Assembly: GCA_016280345.1 (NCBI GenBank)
Contig: JAEEGN010000170.1
Coordinates: 1-23,831 of the forward strand
Length of the DNA: 23,831 bases
Direction of reading: 5' to 3'
Origin: Selenomonadaceae bacterium
GTDB taxonomy: Bacteria; Bacillota; Negativicutes; Selenomonadales; Selenomonadaceae
The notes beneath the pieces are model-generated. The model searched no databases. It saw only the letters and a list, made by a program, of their open reading frames with translations, and was not told the origin of the DNA. Positions 14,605 through 22,347 of the stretch are shown piece by piece. Every line of letters begins with the position of its first letter. The stretch's first letter is position 1. The position numbers were made by a program, and so were the translations under genes.

Positions 14605-14650
14605 AAAAAACGCCACGAAAAAATCTCCCGTGATTTTTCGTGGCGTTTTT
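14605..14650. terminator. Orphan bidirectional rho-independent terminator
   Basis: AAAAACGCCACGAAAAATC-type arms (about 14605-14624 and 14632-14650) with one extra A on the left and a short CCCGT-type loop. T-runs lie on both strands. No annotated gene ends here: fbp starts to the left on the minus strand and the next gene starts to the right on the plus strand. Confidence 0.85.
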
Positions 14651-14730
14651 CGTTTCATACGCTTTCCGATGGGAACGAGTCGGGCGAAAGAGCGCTTGCG
14701 CTATGGCAGCTTTCGGACGTTGGCTCTCCG

Positions 14731-14739
14731 TGGTATAAT
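14731..14739 (+). promoter_or_regulatory. Extended -10 promoter of the YjbR fusion gene
   Basis: TGGTATAAT gives an extended -10 with a perfect TATAAT at 14734-14739. The -35 position (TTTCGG, 14711-14716, spacing 17) is weak. The start codon at 14768 leaves a leader of about 22 nt. Confidence 0.65.
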
Positions 14740-14767
14740 GGGATAGACGGCGAAAGGAGGGACGACC

Positions 14768-15901
14768 TTGTTTAGGGAGAGCGATCATTTCCGGCAGCGT
14801 CGCCCTGACTGGGCACGTCTTGAAGTGTATGGATTCCGGAAGCGCGACGGGGGGTACCGGATCGAGAGGGAGTTTTTCGACGGCTTCCGGGCCGGGATTG
14901 ATGTGAGCCGGGAGGGCGTTGTTACCGGACGGGTGGTTGACCGGGAGACGGGGGAGGAGTATCTGCCTCTGCGGTCGCCGGAGGCGGTGGGGCCTTTTGT
15001 CGGGAAGGTCCGGGCTGCCTACGGGGCGCTGCTGGACGAGATTGCCGCCGCCTGCTTTACGGCGGTGCCATTCCTCTCGTTCCAGGCGAACCGTCTGCAG
15101 ACAGCGTTGCGGGAACGATTCGGCGACGCGCCCGATTTCCCGTTTGCCAGGTGCCCGGGCTACGGCGTTTTCCGTTGTCCCGGCAACGGCAAATGGTACG
15201 GCCTCATCCTGACGGTTCCCCGGGGGCGTCTGGAGCGTGGGGCGGAGGGCGACGCGGCGCGGGAACTGATGGAGATCGTGAATCTGAAGGTCGCCCCGGA
15301 GAGCCGGGAGAAAGTGCTGGAAAGGGACGGCGTCTATCCCTGCTATCACATGAACCGCGTCCATTGGGTCAGCGTCGCTTTGGATGATCGTCTGTCAGAC
15401 GAGGAGATATTGGCGCTGCTGGCGGCGAGCCGCGCTATGGTGGCAGGGGGCGCGGAACGCCCGGCGGGAAGGGCGCGGCGGACGGGGGAGGCGGTTTCCT
15501 GGATTGTGCCCGCGAATCCCCGGCGGTATGACGTGGCCCGGGGGTTTCGGGAGAACGGCGGCCGGTTGGACTGGACGCAGACGGCGTCGGTCAGTCCCGG
15601 CGACGAGGTTTTCCTGTATTTCGGGGCGCCGGTTTCCTCGGTGCTGTTTCGCTGCGCTGTTCTGGCGGTCAATCTGCCCGACCGGGAGCGGCCGGGCAAG
15701 CGTCGCATGACGATTGAGCGGCGGGCTGTTTTTCCATCGGGGCGGTTTCCGCTGGCGTGGCTGCGGCAGGGAGGCGTGCGGAGCGTTCGGGCGGCTCGCC
15801 GGCTGTCGGAGGAACTGGCCCGGGTGATGCGGGCGGCGGCCGGGGAACACGACAGCGGCCGGGCGGGCGCGCCTGACACGAACGCCCGCGGGCGGCAATA
15901 A
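14768..15901 (+). CDS. MmcQ/YjbR-family protein fused to a C-terminal PUA/EVE-like domain
   Basis: 377 residues. The TTG at 14768 has AAAGGAGG 7 nt upstream. Residues about 1-220 match the long Firmicute form of YjbR (MmcQ, formerly DUF419): an N-terminal strand-rich part with FFDGFRAGIDVSREG, then a CyaY-like half with CPGNGKWYGLILTVPR, EIVNLKV, and YHMNRVHWVSVALDD. YjbR is often labelled DNA-binding, but its role is not established. After a short linker, residues about 240-350 start with SWIVPANPRRYDVARGF and continue with WTQTASVSPGDEVFLYFG, resembling EVE/PUA-superfamily domains that bind modified bases in nucleic acids. The C-terminal assignment is by pattern only. The function is unknown; a nucleic-acid reader role is inference. 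The gene stands alone, convergent with rpsT. Confidence 0.75.
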   Translation: MFRESDHFRQRRPDWARLEVYGFRKRDGGYRIEREFFDGFRAGIDVSREGVVTGRVVDRETGEEYLPLRSPEAVGPFVGKVRAAYGALLDEIAAACFTAVPFLSFQANRLQTALRERFGDAPDFPFARCPGYGVFRCPGNGKWYGLILTVPRGRLERGAEGDAARELMEIVNLKVAPESREKVLERDGVYPCYHMNRVHWVSVALDDRLSDEEILALLAASRAMVAGGAERPAGRARRTGEAVSWIVPANPRRYDVARGFRENGGRLDWTQTASVSPGDEVFLYFGAPVSSVLFRCAVLAVNLPDRERPGKRRMTIERRAVFPSGRFPLAWLRQGGVRSVRAARRLSEELARVMRAAAGEHDSGRAGAPDTNARGRQ

Positions 15902-15926
15902 AAAACCCCGCCGCAGATGCGACGGG
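15899..15926 (-). terminator. Rho-independent terminator of rpsT
   Basis: On the minus strand CCCGTCGCA (15918-15926) pairs with TGCGGCGGG (15907-15915), including one G-U pair, followed by GTTTTTTA. The T-run overlaps the stop codon of the convergent YjbR fusion gene. Confidence 0.75.
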
Positions 15927-15944
15927 ATTCAGTCATCCTATGAT

Positions 15945-16211
15945 TCACTTCGCCAGGGAATTGACCTTGAGCGCCAGACGCGATTTCTTGCGGGCCGCGT
16001 TGTTCTTGTGATAGACGCGGTTAGCCGCCGCCTGGTCGATGGTCTTGCAAGCCACCCGCAGGAGGTCTTTCGCCTCATCGGCGTTGCCCGCCGCGACGGC
16101 ATCGAGAACCTTGCGGGAAGCCTTCTTCACGCGCGTCTTCTCCGCGACGTTCTTCGCGTGGCGCTTGGCGTCGGTTTTAACACTCAAAACAGATGATTTG
16201 ATGTTCGGCAA
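15945..16211 (-). CDS. rpsT: 30S ribosomal protein S20
   Basis: 88 residues from the TTG at 16211, the usual S20 length, giving the standard N-terminus MPNIKSSVLSVKTDAKR. S20 binds 16S rRNA early in small-subunit assembly. The TTG is preferred over the in-frame GTG at 16220 because the near-perfect ribosome site AGGGGGTGA overlaps that GTG and is properly spaced from the TTG. The sequence is Lys/Ala-rich and helical, with the conserved ending RVYHKNNAARKKSRLALKVN. It has a clear promoter (16286-16314) and terminator. S20 genes often have non-ATG starts and are autoregulated at translation in other bacteria; the TTG and the hairpin in the leader fit that, but it is not shown here. holA lies nearby, as in other Firmicutes. 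Confidence 0.97.
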   Translation of the reverse strand: MPNIKSSVLSVKTDAKRHAKNVAEKTRVKKASRKVLDAVAAGNADEAKDLLRVACKTIDQAAANRVYHKNNAARKKSRLALKVNSLAK

Positions 16212-16245
16212 ATACTTCACCCCCTGCCTGTGGATTCTGCGAACC

Positions 16246-16265
16246 GGGCCCGCCAGCGGCGGCCC
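16246..16265 (-). promoter_or_regulatory. GC-rich hairpin in the rpsT leader
   Basis: GGGCC-C-GCC pairs with GGC-GGCCC around an AGC loop (8 bp with one bulged base). It lies about 35 nt upstream of the rpsT start codon, inside the expected leader mRNA. Confidence 0.5.
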
Positions 16266-16285
16266 TTTGACTCAACTACCACGAC

Positions 16286-16314
16286 ATTATAACATGGCGG
16301 AAATGAAAAAGCAA
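16286..16314 (-). promoter_or_regulatory. Sigma-A type promoter of rpsT
   Basis: On the minus strand TTGCTT (16309-16314) and a perfect TATAAT (16286-16291) are 17 bp apart. Confidence 0.8.
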
Positions 16315-16423
16315 CTATATTTTGTGGTCGGCGGCCGGGAAAACGGAAAAGCCGGGGGGCCGTTGCCGGTCCGCATGATCGGTTCACGTTTTTTTATAGT
16401 TGCCGGAGGAAGGTTCAGATGAT

Positions 16424-16981
16424 ATGATGGATTTCGTTGCCATTGATTTCGAAACGGCGACGCGATGGCCGGATTCGGCCTGCAGCGTCGCGCTGGTGGA
16501 GATTCGGGACGGAGAAGTGGCGGGCTCCTATTACTCGCTGATCCGGCCGCCGGGCTGCCGGTTTGACACGCGCAATATCCGCATCCACGGCATCACGCCG
16601 GAGATGGTGGAGGGAGAGCGCGACTTTTCCGGGGTCTGGCCGGAGCTGATGGCGCGGCTTGCCGGCCGCGTCGTCGTCGCGCATAACGCGCCTTTCGACA
16701 TGAATGTGCTGCGTCATTCGCTGCAGCGTTGCCATTTACCGGCGCCGGCTTTCCGGCAGTGCTGCACGGTGCAGATCGCGCGGCGGGCCTGGCCGGACCT
16801 GCCCAATCACCGGCTCGATACCGTCGGGGACTTCCTGCGCGTCGGCTTCCGGCATCACAACGCGCTGGAGGACGCCCGGGCCTGCGCCATGATTCCGCTG
16901 GCCGCGGCCCGGCAATGCGGCGCGGACAGTCTGGAGGAGCTGTCGCGGCGGCTGAAAGTGAATATCAGGCCGTTTTCCTGA
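16424..16981 (+). CDS. DEDDh 3'-5' exonuclease (DnaQ/Pol III epsilon-like)
   Basis: 185 residues. All three exonuclease motifs are present: Exo I D8-F-E10-T, Exo II HNAPFD (D92) and Exo III H145-N-A-L-E-D150, which is the DEDDh arrangement. Such stand-alone proteins remove nucleotides from DNA or RNA 3' ends using two metal ions; whether this one proofreads or acts in repair or RNA turnover cannot be told. The ATG at 16424 is preferred (GGAGGAAGG ends 10 nt upstream); the ATG at 16427 is also possible. No good promoter was seen in the 200 bp shared with divergent rpsT. It is followed after 31 bp by rlmD, so an exonuclease-rlmD-holA operon is likely. Confidence 0.9.
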   Translation: MMDFVAIDFETATRWPDSACSVALVEIRDGEVAGSYYSLIRPPGCRFDTRNIRIHGITPEMVEGERDFSGVWPELMARLAGRVVVAHNAPFDMNVLRHSLQRCHLPAPAFRQCCTVQIARRAWPDLPNHRLDTVGDFLRVGFRHHNALEDARACAMIPLAAARQCGADSLEELSRRLKVNIRPFS

Positions 16982-17012
16982 AGACGGCTTATTGCAGAGA
17001 GGGAGATGGAAC

Positions 17013-18431
17013 GTGACGAAGGAACTGCCGGTTGGCGAGGGGGAAATGGTGGAGCTCCGGGTCGAGGGACTGGGGCCTGGCGGCGAAGGCGTCGCCCGTC
17101 ACGAGGGATTCACGGTGTTCGTGCCGGAGGCTTTGCCGGGCGAGACGGTCCGGGCGCGAATCGTCCGGCGGAAGAAGAATTACGCCGTGGCGGCCGCCGA
17201 GACCTGGCTGTCGGAGAGCCCGGACCGGGTGGTGCCGCGTTGTCCTGTTTACGCGGACTGCGGCGGCTGCCAGTTGCAGCACCTGTCGTATCCGGCGCAG
17301 CTTCGCGCCAAGCGGCAGCAAGTCGCGGATGCATTGGCTCACATCGGCCGGCTGTCGGACGTCCCGGTCCTTCCGGTTCTGGGGGCGGATTCACCCTGGA
17401 ACTATCGAAACAAGGTCCAGTTCCCGGTGGGCCGGGACCGGGGCGAGATCGTCATCGGCTGCTTTGCCCGGGGCACGCATACCATCATTGACACCGGGCG
17501 CTGCTTTATTCAGGCAGCGGGCAATAACGACGTCGTCAATGCCGTGCGCGATGCGGTGCGGGAATTCCGCGTCCCCGTTTACGATGAGGACCGTCACATC
17601 GGCGTCCTGCGCCACGTGGTGGGCCGCGTCGGGCAGGACGGCAGCCTGATGGTCGTCCTCGTCACCGCCGTCCGGGAGCTCCGGCAGGCCAAGGGCATCG
17701 TTGCTTTCCTGCGCCGCCGTCTGCCGCGGCTCGTCAGTGTCCAGCAGAATATCCAGACGTATCGCAACAACGTTATCCTGGGTCGCGAAACGCTTCTCCT
17801 CTGGGGAAAGGACGCGATTCGCGACCGGATTGGCCGGCTGTCCTTCCGCATTTCGCCGCGTTCCTTCTTTCAGGTCAATACCCGGCAGGCGGAAGTCCTC
17901 TACGGGAAAGCGCTGGAATACGCCGGGCTCACGGGGCAGGAAACCGTAATCGACGCTTACTGCGGCACGGGAACGATTTCGCTCTTTCTGGCCCAGCGGG
18001 CGCGAAAGGTTTACGGCATCGAGATCGTCAAGCCGGCCATTTTCGATGCCCGCCGGAACGCCCGGGACAACCACGTCAGAAACGCCGAATTCATGGTCGG
18101 CGACGCGGCGGCGGTTATGCCGCAGCTCTATCGGAACGGCATCCGCGCCGACGTCGTTGTCACCGATCCGCCCCGCGCCGGCTGTACGCCGCCGGTGCTG
18201 CAAACCTTCGCCGCCATGCGCCCCCGCCGTATCGTGTACGTTTCCTGCAACCCGGCCACCCTGGCCCGGGACCTGGCCATTCTCAACGAGTCCGGTTACC
18301 GGGCGGCCGAGGTACAGCCGGTGGATATGTTCCCCATGACCAGCGCCGTGGAAAGCGTGGCCTTGATAGAGCGCGCCGGGGAAGACGAGGGAATTGCGCC
18401 TGTGACCGGGCGGGGGAGAGAGCGGAAATGA
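17013..18431 (+). CDS. rlmD: 23S rRNA (uracil-5-)-methyltransferase, RlmD/RumA family
   Basis: 472 residues. Methylates C5 of a uracil in 23S rRNA (U1939 in the E. coli enzyme) with S-adenosylmethionine. An N-terminal TRAM domain (about 1-65) is followed by the Fe-S cluster cysteines C77, C83, C86 and C164. The SAM-binding motif is DAYCGTGTISLFLAQ, followed by VVTDPPRAGC, and the catalytic nucleophile is C412 in VSCNPATLARD. The GTG at 17013 is chosen because GGGAG at 17001-17005 lies 7 nt upstream; the TTG at 16992 lacks a ribosome site. In Bacillus the related RlmCD modifies two uracils, so the exact target may differ. The stop codon overlaps the holA ATG (ATGA), indicating translational coupling. 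Confidence 0.92.
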   Translation: MTKELPVGEGEMVELRVEGLGPGGEGVARHEGFTVFVPEALPGETVRARIVRRKKNYAVAAAETWLSESPDRVVPRCPVYADCGGCQLQHLSYPAQLRAKRQQVADALAHIGRLSDVPVLPVLGADSPWNYRNKVQFPVGRDRGEIVIGCFARGTHTIIDTGRCFIQAAGNNDVVNAVRDAVREFRVPVYDEDRHIGVLRHVVGRVGQDGSLMVVLVTAVRELRQAKGIVAFLRRRLPRLVSVQQNIQTYRNNVILGRETLLLWGKDAIRDRIGRLSFRISPRSFFQVNTRQAEVLYGKALEYAGLTGQETVIDAYCGTGTISLFLAQRARKVYGIEIVKPAIFDARRNARDNHVRNAEFMVGDAAAVMPQLYRNGIRADVVVTDPPRAGCTPPVLQTFAAMRPRRIVYVSCNPATLARDLAILNESGYRAAEVQPVDMFPMTSAVESVALIERAGEDEGIAPVTGRGRERK

Positions 18432-19489
18432 AGTATGGCGAGTTCATGGCGGCGCTTCGCCTGAAGGGACCGAAGCCGGTCTATCTTTTGGCGGGGGAAG
18501 AGCCGTATTATATCCAAAAAGCGGAGGCGGCGGTCCTGGCGGCGTTGCTGCCGGAGGAGGCGTCCCGGCGGGAATTGGTACAGATATTCGACAGCGACCC
18601 GTCACCGGCGGACCTCATCGGGCTGATTGAGACGGCGCCGTTTTTCGCCGGGAAGAACGTGATCCTGATCCGGGGCACGAAGTTGTTCAATGAGAAGAAG
18701 AGCGCCGCCGGCGCGCCGCCGAAGGAGAAGAAGGCGAAGAAGGGGCCGTCGGAGCGGGCGATGGAACGGCTCCTGGCGCTGCTCCCGGCCATGCCGGAAA
18801 CGAGCTGCGTGATCTTCGAGTCGGGGGCGAAGCCGGACAAGCGACGCAAGATATACAAGGCGGTGGAAAAGGGCGGCGCGGTGCTGGACGCCGAGCCGGA
18901 GCGCGCCTGGACCATCGACGGGTGGCTGCGGGATAAGCTCACGTCGCTGGGCCGCCGGCTGGACCGGGAGGCGAAGGCGTATTTCCTGGCGGCGGTGGGA
19001 ATGATGCAGCCGATTTCTCTGGGATTCCTCGACCAGGAGCTGGAGAAACTGGCCCTTTACACGCCGGAGAAGGTGTTCACCCGCCGCGACATGGAGCGGG
19101 TTTTCGCCAGCGTGCCGGAGGTGTCCGGCTTCTCGTTGCTCGACGCGGTCAGCGCCCGGGACGCGCGAAAGGCGCTGACGATCCTCGAGCGCCAGATCAA
19201 AGAGGGCGTTTTTCTGCCGCTGATCCTGGCGGGACTGGCCCGCCACGTGCGCCAGCTCTGGCAGGCAAAGACGCTCCAGGCGCGGGGCCTGCGCGGTAAG
19301 GCGCTGGGGGCGCCGCTGGAGCTCAATCCCTACATCGCCGAGAAGCTGGGAAAGGCGGCGGAGGCCTTCGATGAAGCGGTGCTGCGTCGTGTGTTCCTGA
19401 AGCTCACGGAGGCGGATTATCGCCTCAAGACCGGCGGCGGAGGGCCGGAGCTTTTGGAGGAAGCGGTGATCGCGCTCTGCCAATCGTGA
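18428..19489 (+). CDS. holA: DNA polymerase III subunit delta (clamp loader)
   Basis: 353 residues, typical for HolA. The delta subunit opens the sliding clamp within the clamp-loader complex. Recognisable features are the N-terminal PVYLLAGEEPYYIQKAEAAV, the PFFAGKNVILIRGT segment, and the C-terminal helical part with FSLLDAVSARDARKALTILE and LAGLARHVRQLWQAK. A Lys-rich insertion (about residues 93-110, KKSAAGAPPKEKKAKKGPSE) lies in the first domain. No Walker motifs are expected in delta and none are seen. The ATG overlaps the rlmD stop by 4 nt. In many Firmicutes holA is neighbour to rpsT, and that linkage is kept here with two genes inserted between them. Confidence 0.93.
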   Translation: MKYGEFMAALRLKGPKPVYLLAGEEPYYIQKAEAAVLAALLPEEASRRELVQIFDSDPSPADLIGLIETAPFFAGKNVILIRGTKLFNEKKSAAGAPPKEKKAKKGPSERAMERLLALLPAMPETSCVIFESGAKPDKRRKIYKAVEKGGAVLDAEPERAWTIDGWLRDKLTSLGRRLDREAKAYFLAAVGMMQPISLGFLDQELEKLALYTPEKVFTRRDMERVFASVPEVSGFSLLDAVSARDARKALTILERQIKEGVFLPLILAGLARHVRQLWQAKTLQARGLRGKALGAPLELNPYIAEKLGKAAEAFDEAVLRRVFLKLTEADYRLKTGGGGPELLEEAVIALCQS

Positions 19490-19583
19490 AGTGGGCGGGG
19501 TTCCGCGCTCCTACACCTTGTTTTCAGAGAGGGGCGGCAGAATGAAAGCAGGAAACACGCGGTCAATCAAAGGAGGGATTCAC

Positions 19584-20258
19584 ATGAAAGTCCTTTTGGC
19601 GGAAGATGACGTCCGGCTGGGGAAGCTGGTCAAGTATATGCTGGAGCAGAACGGGATTTTCGTCGAGTGGGTCACCCAGGGCGACGAGATTTACGAATAC
19701 GCGACCTATGACGAATACGACGTCCTGATCCTGGACTGGATGATGCCGGGCGAGAGCGGCGTGGACGCCTGCAAGCGGCTTCGGGAGGCGGGCTATGAGA
19801 AGGCCATCCTGATCCTGACGGCCCGGGACGCCGTGGAGGACCGGGTGACCGGCCTCGACGCCGGGGCTGACGATTACCTCATCAAGCCTTTTGAGAAAGC
19901 GGAGCTCCTGGCGCGCCTGCGGGCGCTGGCCCGGCGCAGCAGCCAGAAAATCCAGCAGGACGTGGTGCAGGTGGGCGAGTTCACGCTGAACCGCACCGCG
20001 AAGGTCCTGAAGAAGCAGGATCAGGTCATTCAGCTCTCGCCGCGGGAGTTCCAGATATTCGATCTCCTGGCGCAGAATCTTGGCATCGTCGTGCCCCGGG
20101 AAATCATCCTGGACCGCATCTGGGGACTGGAAAGCGAAGTCAGTTCCAACAACATTGATTCCTACGTCAAGCTCATCCGGAAGAAGCTCGATCTCGGCGA
20201 CGGCAAGACGATGATCCACACCATCCGGGGCGTTGGCTACAAACTGGAAGCGGAGTGA
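19584..20258 (+). CDS. OmpR-family response regulator
   Basis: 224 residues. The N-terminal receiver has the acidic pair E7-D8-D9, phospho-acceptor D51 in LILDWMMP, T79 and K101. The C-terminal winged helix (about 125-224) has LSPREFQIFDLLAQN and NNIDSYVKLIRKKL, ending in TIRGVGYKLE, the standard OmpR/PhoB DNA-binding domain. The ATG at 19584 is chosen because AAAGGAGG lies 7 nt upstream; an upstream ATG at 19542 would add residues outside the receiver fold. The gene starts 94 bp after holA without a clear promoter or terminator between them, so some read-through is possible. Its partner kinase begins 6 bp downstream. Target genes are unknown. Confidence 0.95.
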   Translation: MKVLLAEDDVRLGKLVKYMLEQNGIFVEWVTQGDEIYEYATYDEYDVLILDWMMPGESGVDACKRLREAGYEKAILILTARDAVEDRVTGLDAGADDYLIKPFEKAELLARLRALARRSSQKIQQDVVQVGEFTLNRTAKVLKKQDQVIQLSPREFQIFDLLAQNLGIVVPREIILDRIWGLESEVSSNNIDSYVKLIRKKLDLGDGKTMIHTIRGVGYKLEAE

Positions 20259-20264
20259 TCCGTC

Positions 20265-21572
20265 TTGTCGATGAACGTCTTTCGCAACAGCCGCCGCCAG
20301 CTCACTCTCTATTACTCCCTCGTCATGGCGGTCTTCTTCATCGTCCTGATCGCGGTCATGCACTTCACCATGAAGTGGGCCGTTTCCTCGGAGCAGGCGC
20401 GGGAGCTCATGGATATGGCGAAGAGTGTTGCCCACGGGCAGGCCGTCCTGATCCAGCACCCGGAGCTCCGCTTCGAGGAAGGTTTCGACATGAAGAGCGG
20501 CCAGGATCGTCTGTTCTTCTACGTGTTCGACGACGAGGGGCGGCTGGTGAATTTCTCCCGTTCCTCCTTCTTCCTCGAGCCCTTCGTCCTCGACATCATC
20601 AAGAGCTGGCCGAACCATGAGGAAGAACCGGGCGACGTGGCGGTGTTCAGCCAGACGATCAAGGGGCGCGCCGTCCGCGCCATGCTGACGGCCTATCCCA
20701 TCGTCATCGAAGAGGAACAGATCGGCATGGTCTACGTGGGCAAGGAGGTTTCGGCGGTTTACAAGGGCCTGCAGAAATCCACCTACGCCCTGGCCGGCCT
20801 GGCGGGACTGGCCCTCGTCATCGCTACCGTGGTGGGCTGGTTCATGGCCGGCAAGGCTATCGTACCGCTGCGGGAAGCCTATGAGAAGCAGCGCCAGTTC
20901 GCGGCCGATGCCTCCCATGAGCTGCGGACGCCGCTGTCCGTCGTCATGGCCTCGGCGGAGATACTGGAGAGCGACGCTTCCATCACCTCGCCGTTCCTGA
21001 AGCAGGTCATCGGCGACGTCCACGACGAGGTCAAGAAGATGACGAAACTGGTCAGCGACCTCCTGGTAGTGGCCCGAAGCGACAACCAGGCGCTGAAGCT
21101 GAAGATCGGCAAGACGGATCTGGCGGCGGCGGTGGACCAGACGCTCCGGCTGATGCAGCCGCTGGCGGACAAGAAGAACATCCGCCTGCTGCGGGAGGGC
21201 GCGGAAAAGCTCACCGCCCGGCTGGACGAGCAGAAGGTGAAGCAGCTCATGCTGATCCTCGTGGACAACGCCGTGAAGTACACGCCGGAGGGCGGCTCGG
21301 TCACGGTGCGGCTGACGGAGCCGGCGGCGGGCCGGGTGGTCTTCGAGGTGCAGGACACCGGTATCGGCATCGCTCCCGAGGATCAGGAGCGCATCTTCGA
21401 CCGCTTCTACCGCGTCGATAAGGCCCGTTCCCGGGAGATGGGCGGCAACGGCCTGGGGCTGGCTATCGCCCAGGAAATCGTGAACCTCCATGGCGGCACC
21501 ATCAAGGTCGCCAGCACTCCCGGCGAAGGAACGACTTTCACCGTGACGCTGAAAAGCGCCCGGGAAAAATGA
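20265..21572 (+). CDS. Membrane sensor histidine kinase, partner of the upstream regulator
   Basis: 435 residues. Two membrane helices (about 12-35 and 174-195) flank an extracytoplasmic sensor of about 135 residues. No HAMP domain separates TM2 from the kinase core; only about 20 residues lie between them. The phosphorylated histidine is H218 in ASHELRTPLSVV. The N box (LILVDNAVKYTPEGG), G1 (DTGIGIAPED), F box (FDRFYRVDKARS) and G2 (GNGLGLAIAQEIV) are complete, so kinase activity is expected. The TTG at 20265 is spaced 9 nt from GGAG; the ATG at 20271 is an alternative that removes two residues. The signal sensed is unknown. The following gene, rubrerythrin, has its own promoter, so a link with oxidative stress is only a suggestion. 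Confidence 0.94.
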   Translation: MSMNVFRNSRRQLTLYYSLVMAVFFIVLIAVMHFTMKWAVSSEQARELMDMAKSVAHGQAVLIQHPELRFEEGFDMKSGQDRLFFYVFDDEGRLVNFSRSSFFLEPFVLDIIKSWPNHEEEPGDVAVFSQTIKGRAVRAMLTAYPIVIEEEQIGMVYVGKEVSAVYKGLQKSTYALAGLAGLALVIATVVGWFMAGKAIVPLREAYEKQRQFAADASHELRTPLSVVMASAEILESDASITSPFLKQVIGDVHDEVKKMTKLVSDLLVVARSDNQALKLKIGKTDLAAAVDQTLRLMQPLADKKNIRLLREGAEKLTARLDEQKVKQLMLILVDNAVKYTPEGGSVTVRLTEPAAGRVVFEVQDTGIGIAPEDQERIFDRFYRVDKARSREMGGNGLGLAIAQEIVNLHGGTIKVASTPGEGTTFTVTLKSAREK

Positions 21573-21591
21573 GGGGGGGGAGCCGGTCCTA

Positions 21592-21620
21592 TTGTTTCTT
21601 TGACGGAACGCCGTTATAAT
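21592..21620 (+). promoter_or_regulatory. Sigma-A type promoter of rubrerythrin
   Basis: TTGTTT (21592-21597) and a perfect TATAAT (21615-21620) are 17 bp apart. No PerR-box-like palindrome was recognised around it. Confidence 0.7.
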
Positions 21621-21677
21621 GAAAGCAGGGTTATTCAGAAACGCGGCGAAGAGCCGCGGAAGAAAGGGGACATGTTC

Positions 21678-22211
21678 ATGGAACTCAAGGGATCCCAGAC
21701 GGAAAAGAATTTGTGGGCGGCGTTTGCCGGCGAATCGCAGGCGCGGAACAAGTACACCTATTACGCCTCGAAAGCGAAGAAGGACGGCTACGTCCAGATT
21801 TCCAACATCTTCGAGGAAACCGCGGGCAACGAGAAGGAGCACGCCAAGATCTGGTTCAAACTGGTGGCGGGCATCGGCTCGACGCCGGAGAACCTCAAAG
21901 ACGCGGCGGCGGGCGAGAACGAGGAATGGACCAGCATGTACCCCGGCTTCGCCAAGACGGCCCGGGAGGAAGGTTTCGACAAGATCGCCAGGCTCTTCGA
22001 CGCGGTGGCGAAGATCGAGAAGGAGCATGAGGAACGCTACAAGATGTTGCTTCTCAACATCGAACAGGACAAGGTGTTCAAGAAGAGCGAGAAGATCATC
22101 TGGCAGTGCCTGAACTGCGGCTACGTCTGCGAAGGTCCGGCGGCGCCGGAGGTCTGTCCCGTCTGTGAGCACCCGCAGGCGTACTTCCAGCAGATCGCGA
22201 AAAACTACTGA
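21678..22211 (+). CDS. rbr: Rubrerythrin
   Basis: 177 residues. Rubrerythrins reduce hydrogen peroxide in anaerobes using a di-iron site and a rubredoxin-type iron. The four-helix part carries the iron ligands in ESQARNKY, EETAGNEKEH and EKEHEERY. The C-terminal rubredoxin-like domain has CLNCGYVC and CPVCEH (two CxxC pairs) and ends AYFQQIAKNY. This is the classical order (ferritin-like then rubredoxin). The ATG at 21678 is chosen because GGGG of AAAGGGG sits about 8 nt upstream; the in-frame ATG at 21672 would be too close to that site. The gene has its own promoter and terminator and is monocistronic. It supports an anaerobic host. Confidence 0.95.
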   Translation: MELKGSQTEKNLWAAFAGESQARNKYTYYASKAKKDGYVQISNIFEETAGNEKEHAKIWFKLVAGIGSTPENLKDAAAGENEEWTSMYPGFAKTAREEGFDKIARLFDAVAKIEKEHEERYKMLLLNIEQDKVFKKSEKIIWQCLNCGYVCEGPAAPEVCPVCEHPQAYFQQIAKNY

Positions 22212-22239
22212 GATACGATTGACGTGAAATAAACCATTC

Positions 22240-22282
22240 GACGCCGGTTGCCTGCCATGCGGGGACCGGCGTCGCTTTTTTT
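22240..22282 (+). terminator. Rho-independent terminator of rubrerythrin
   Basis: GACGCCGGT (22240-22248) pairs with ACCGGCGTC (22265-22273), followed by GC and seven Ts (22276-22282). Confidence 0.9.
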
Positions 22283-22347
22283 CGCCGGGCGGGAATCAGT
22301 CGCGTTCTTACGTTTTGTTTTTTTCTTTGCCTTCCGTCATTTTTCGA

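Larger units (their letters stand above)
14284..14767. other. 484-bp gene-free region between divergent fbp and the YjbR fusion gene
   Basis: Holds the fbp promoter (14311-14319, minus), a long imperfect hairpin (14446-14494), an orphan bidirectional terminator (14605-14650) and the promoter of the next gene (14731-14739). A possible ORF from the ATG at 14507 (AGGAGA 6 nt upstream) runs straight through the terminator and shows no familiar protein features, so it is not called as a gene. Confidence 0.65.

Noticed and set aside
14507..14746. Small ORF starting at the ATG at 14507 with AGGAGA upstream
   Set aside because: It runs through a strong bidirectional terminator and its product shows no protein-like features.
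19563..22172. 869-codon open frame on the minus strand
   Set aside because: It lies antisense to the response regulator, kinase and rubrerythrin, all of which have complete motifs and ribosome sites. Long antisense frames are expected from the codon use of GC-rich genes.
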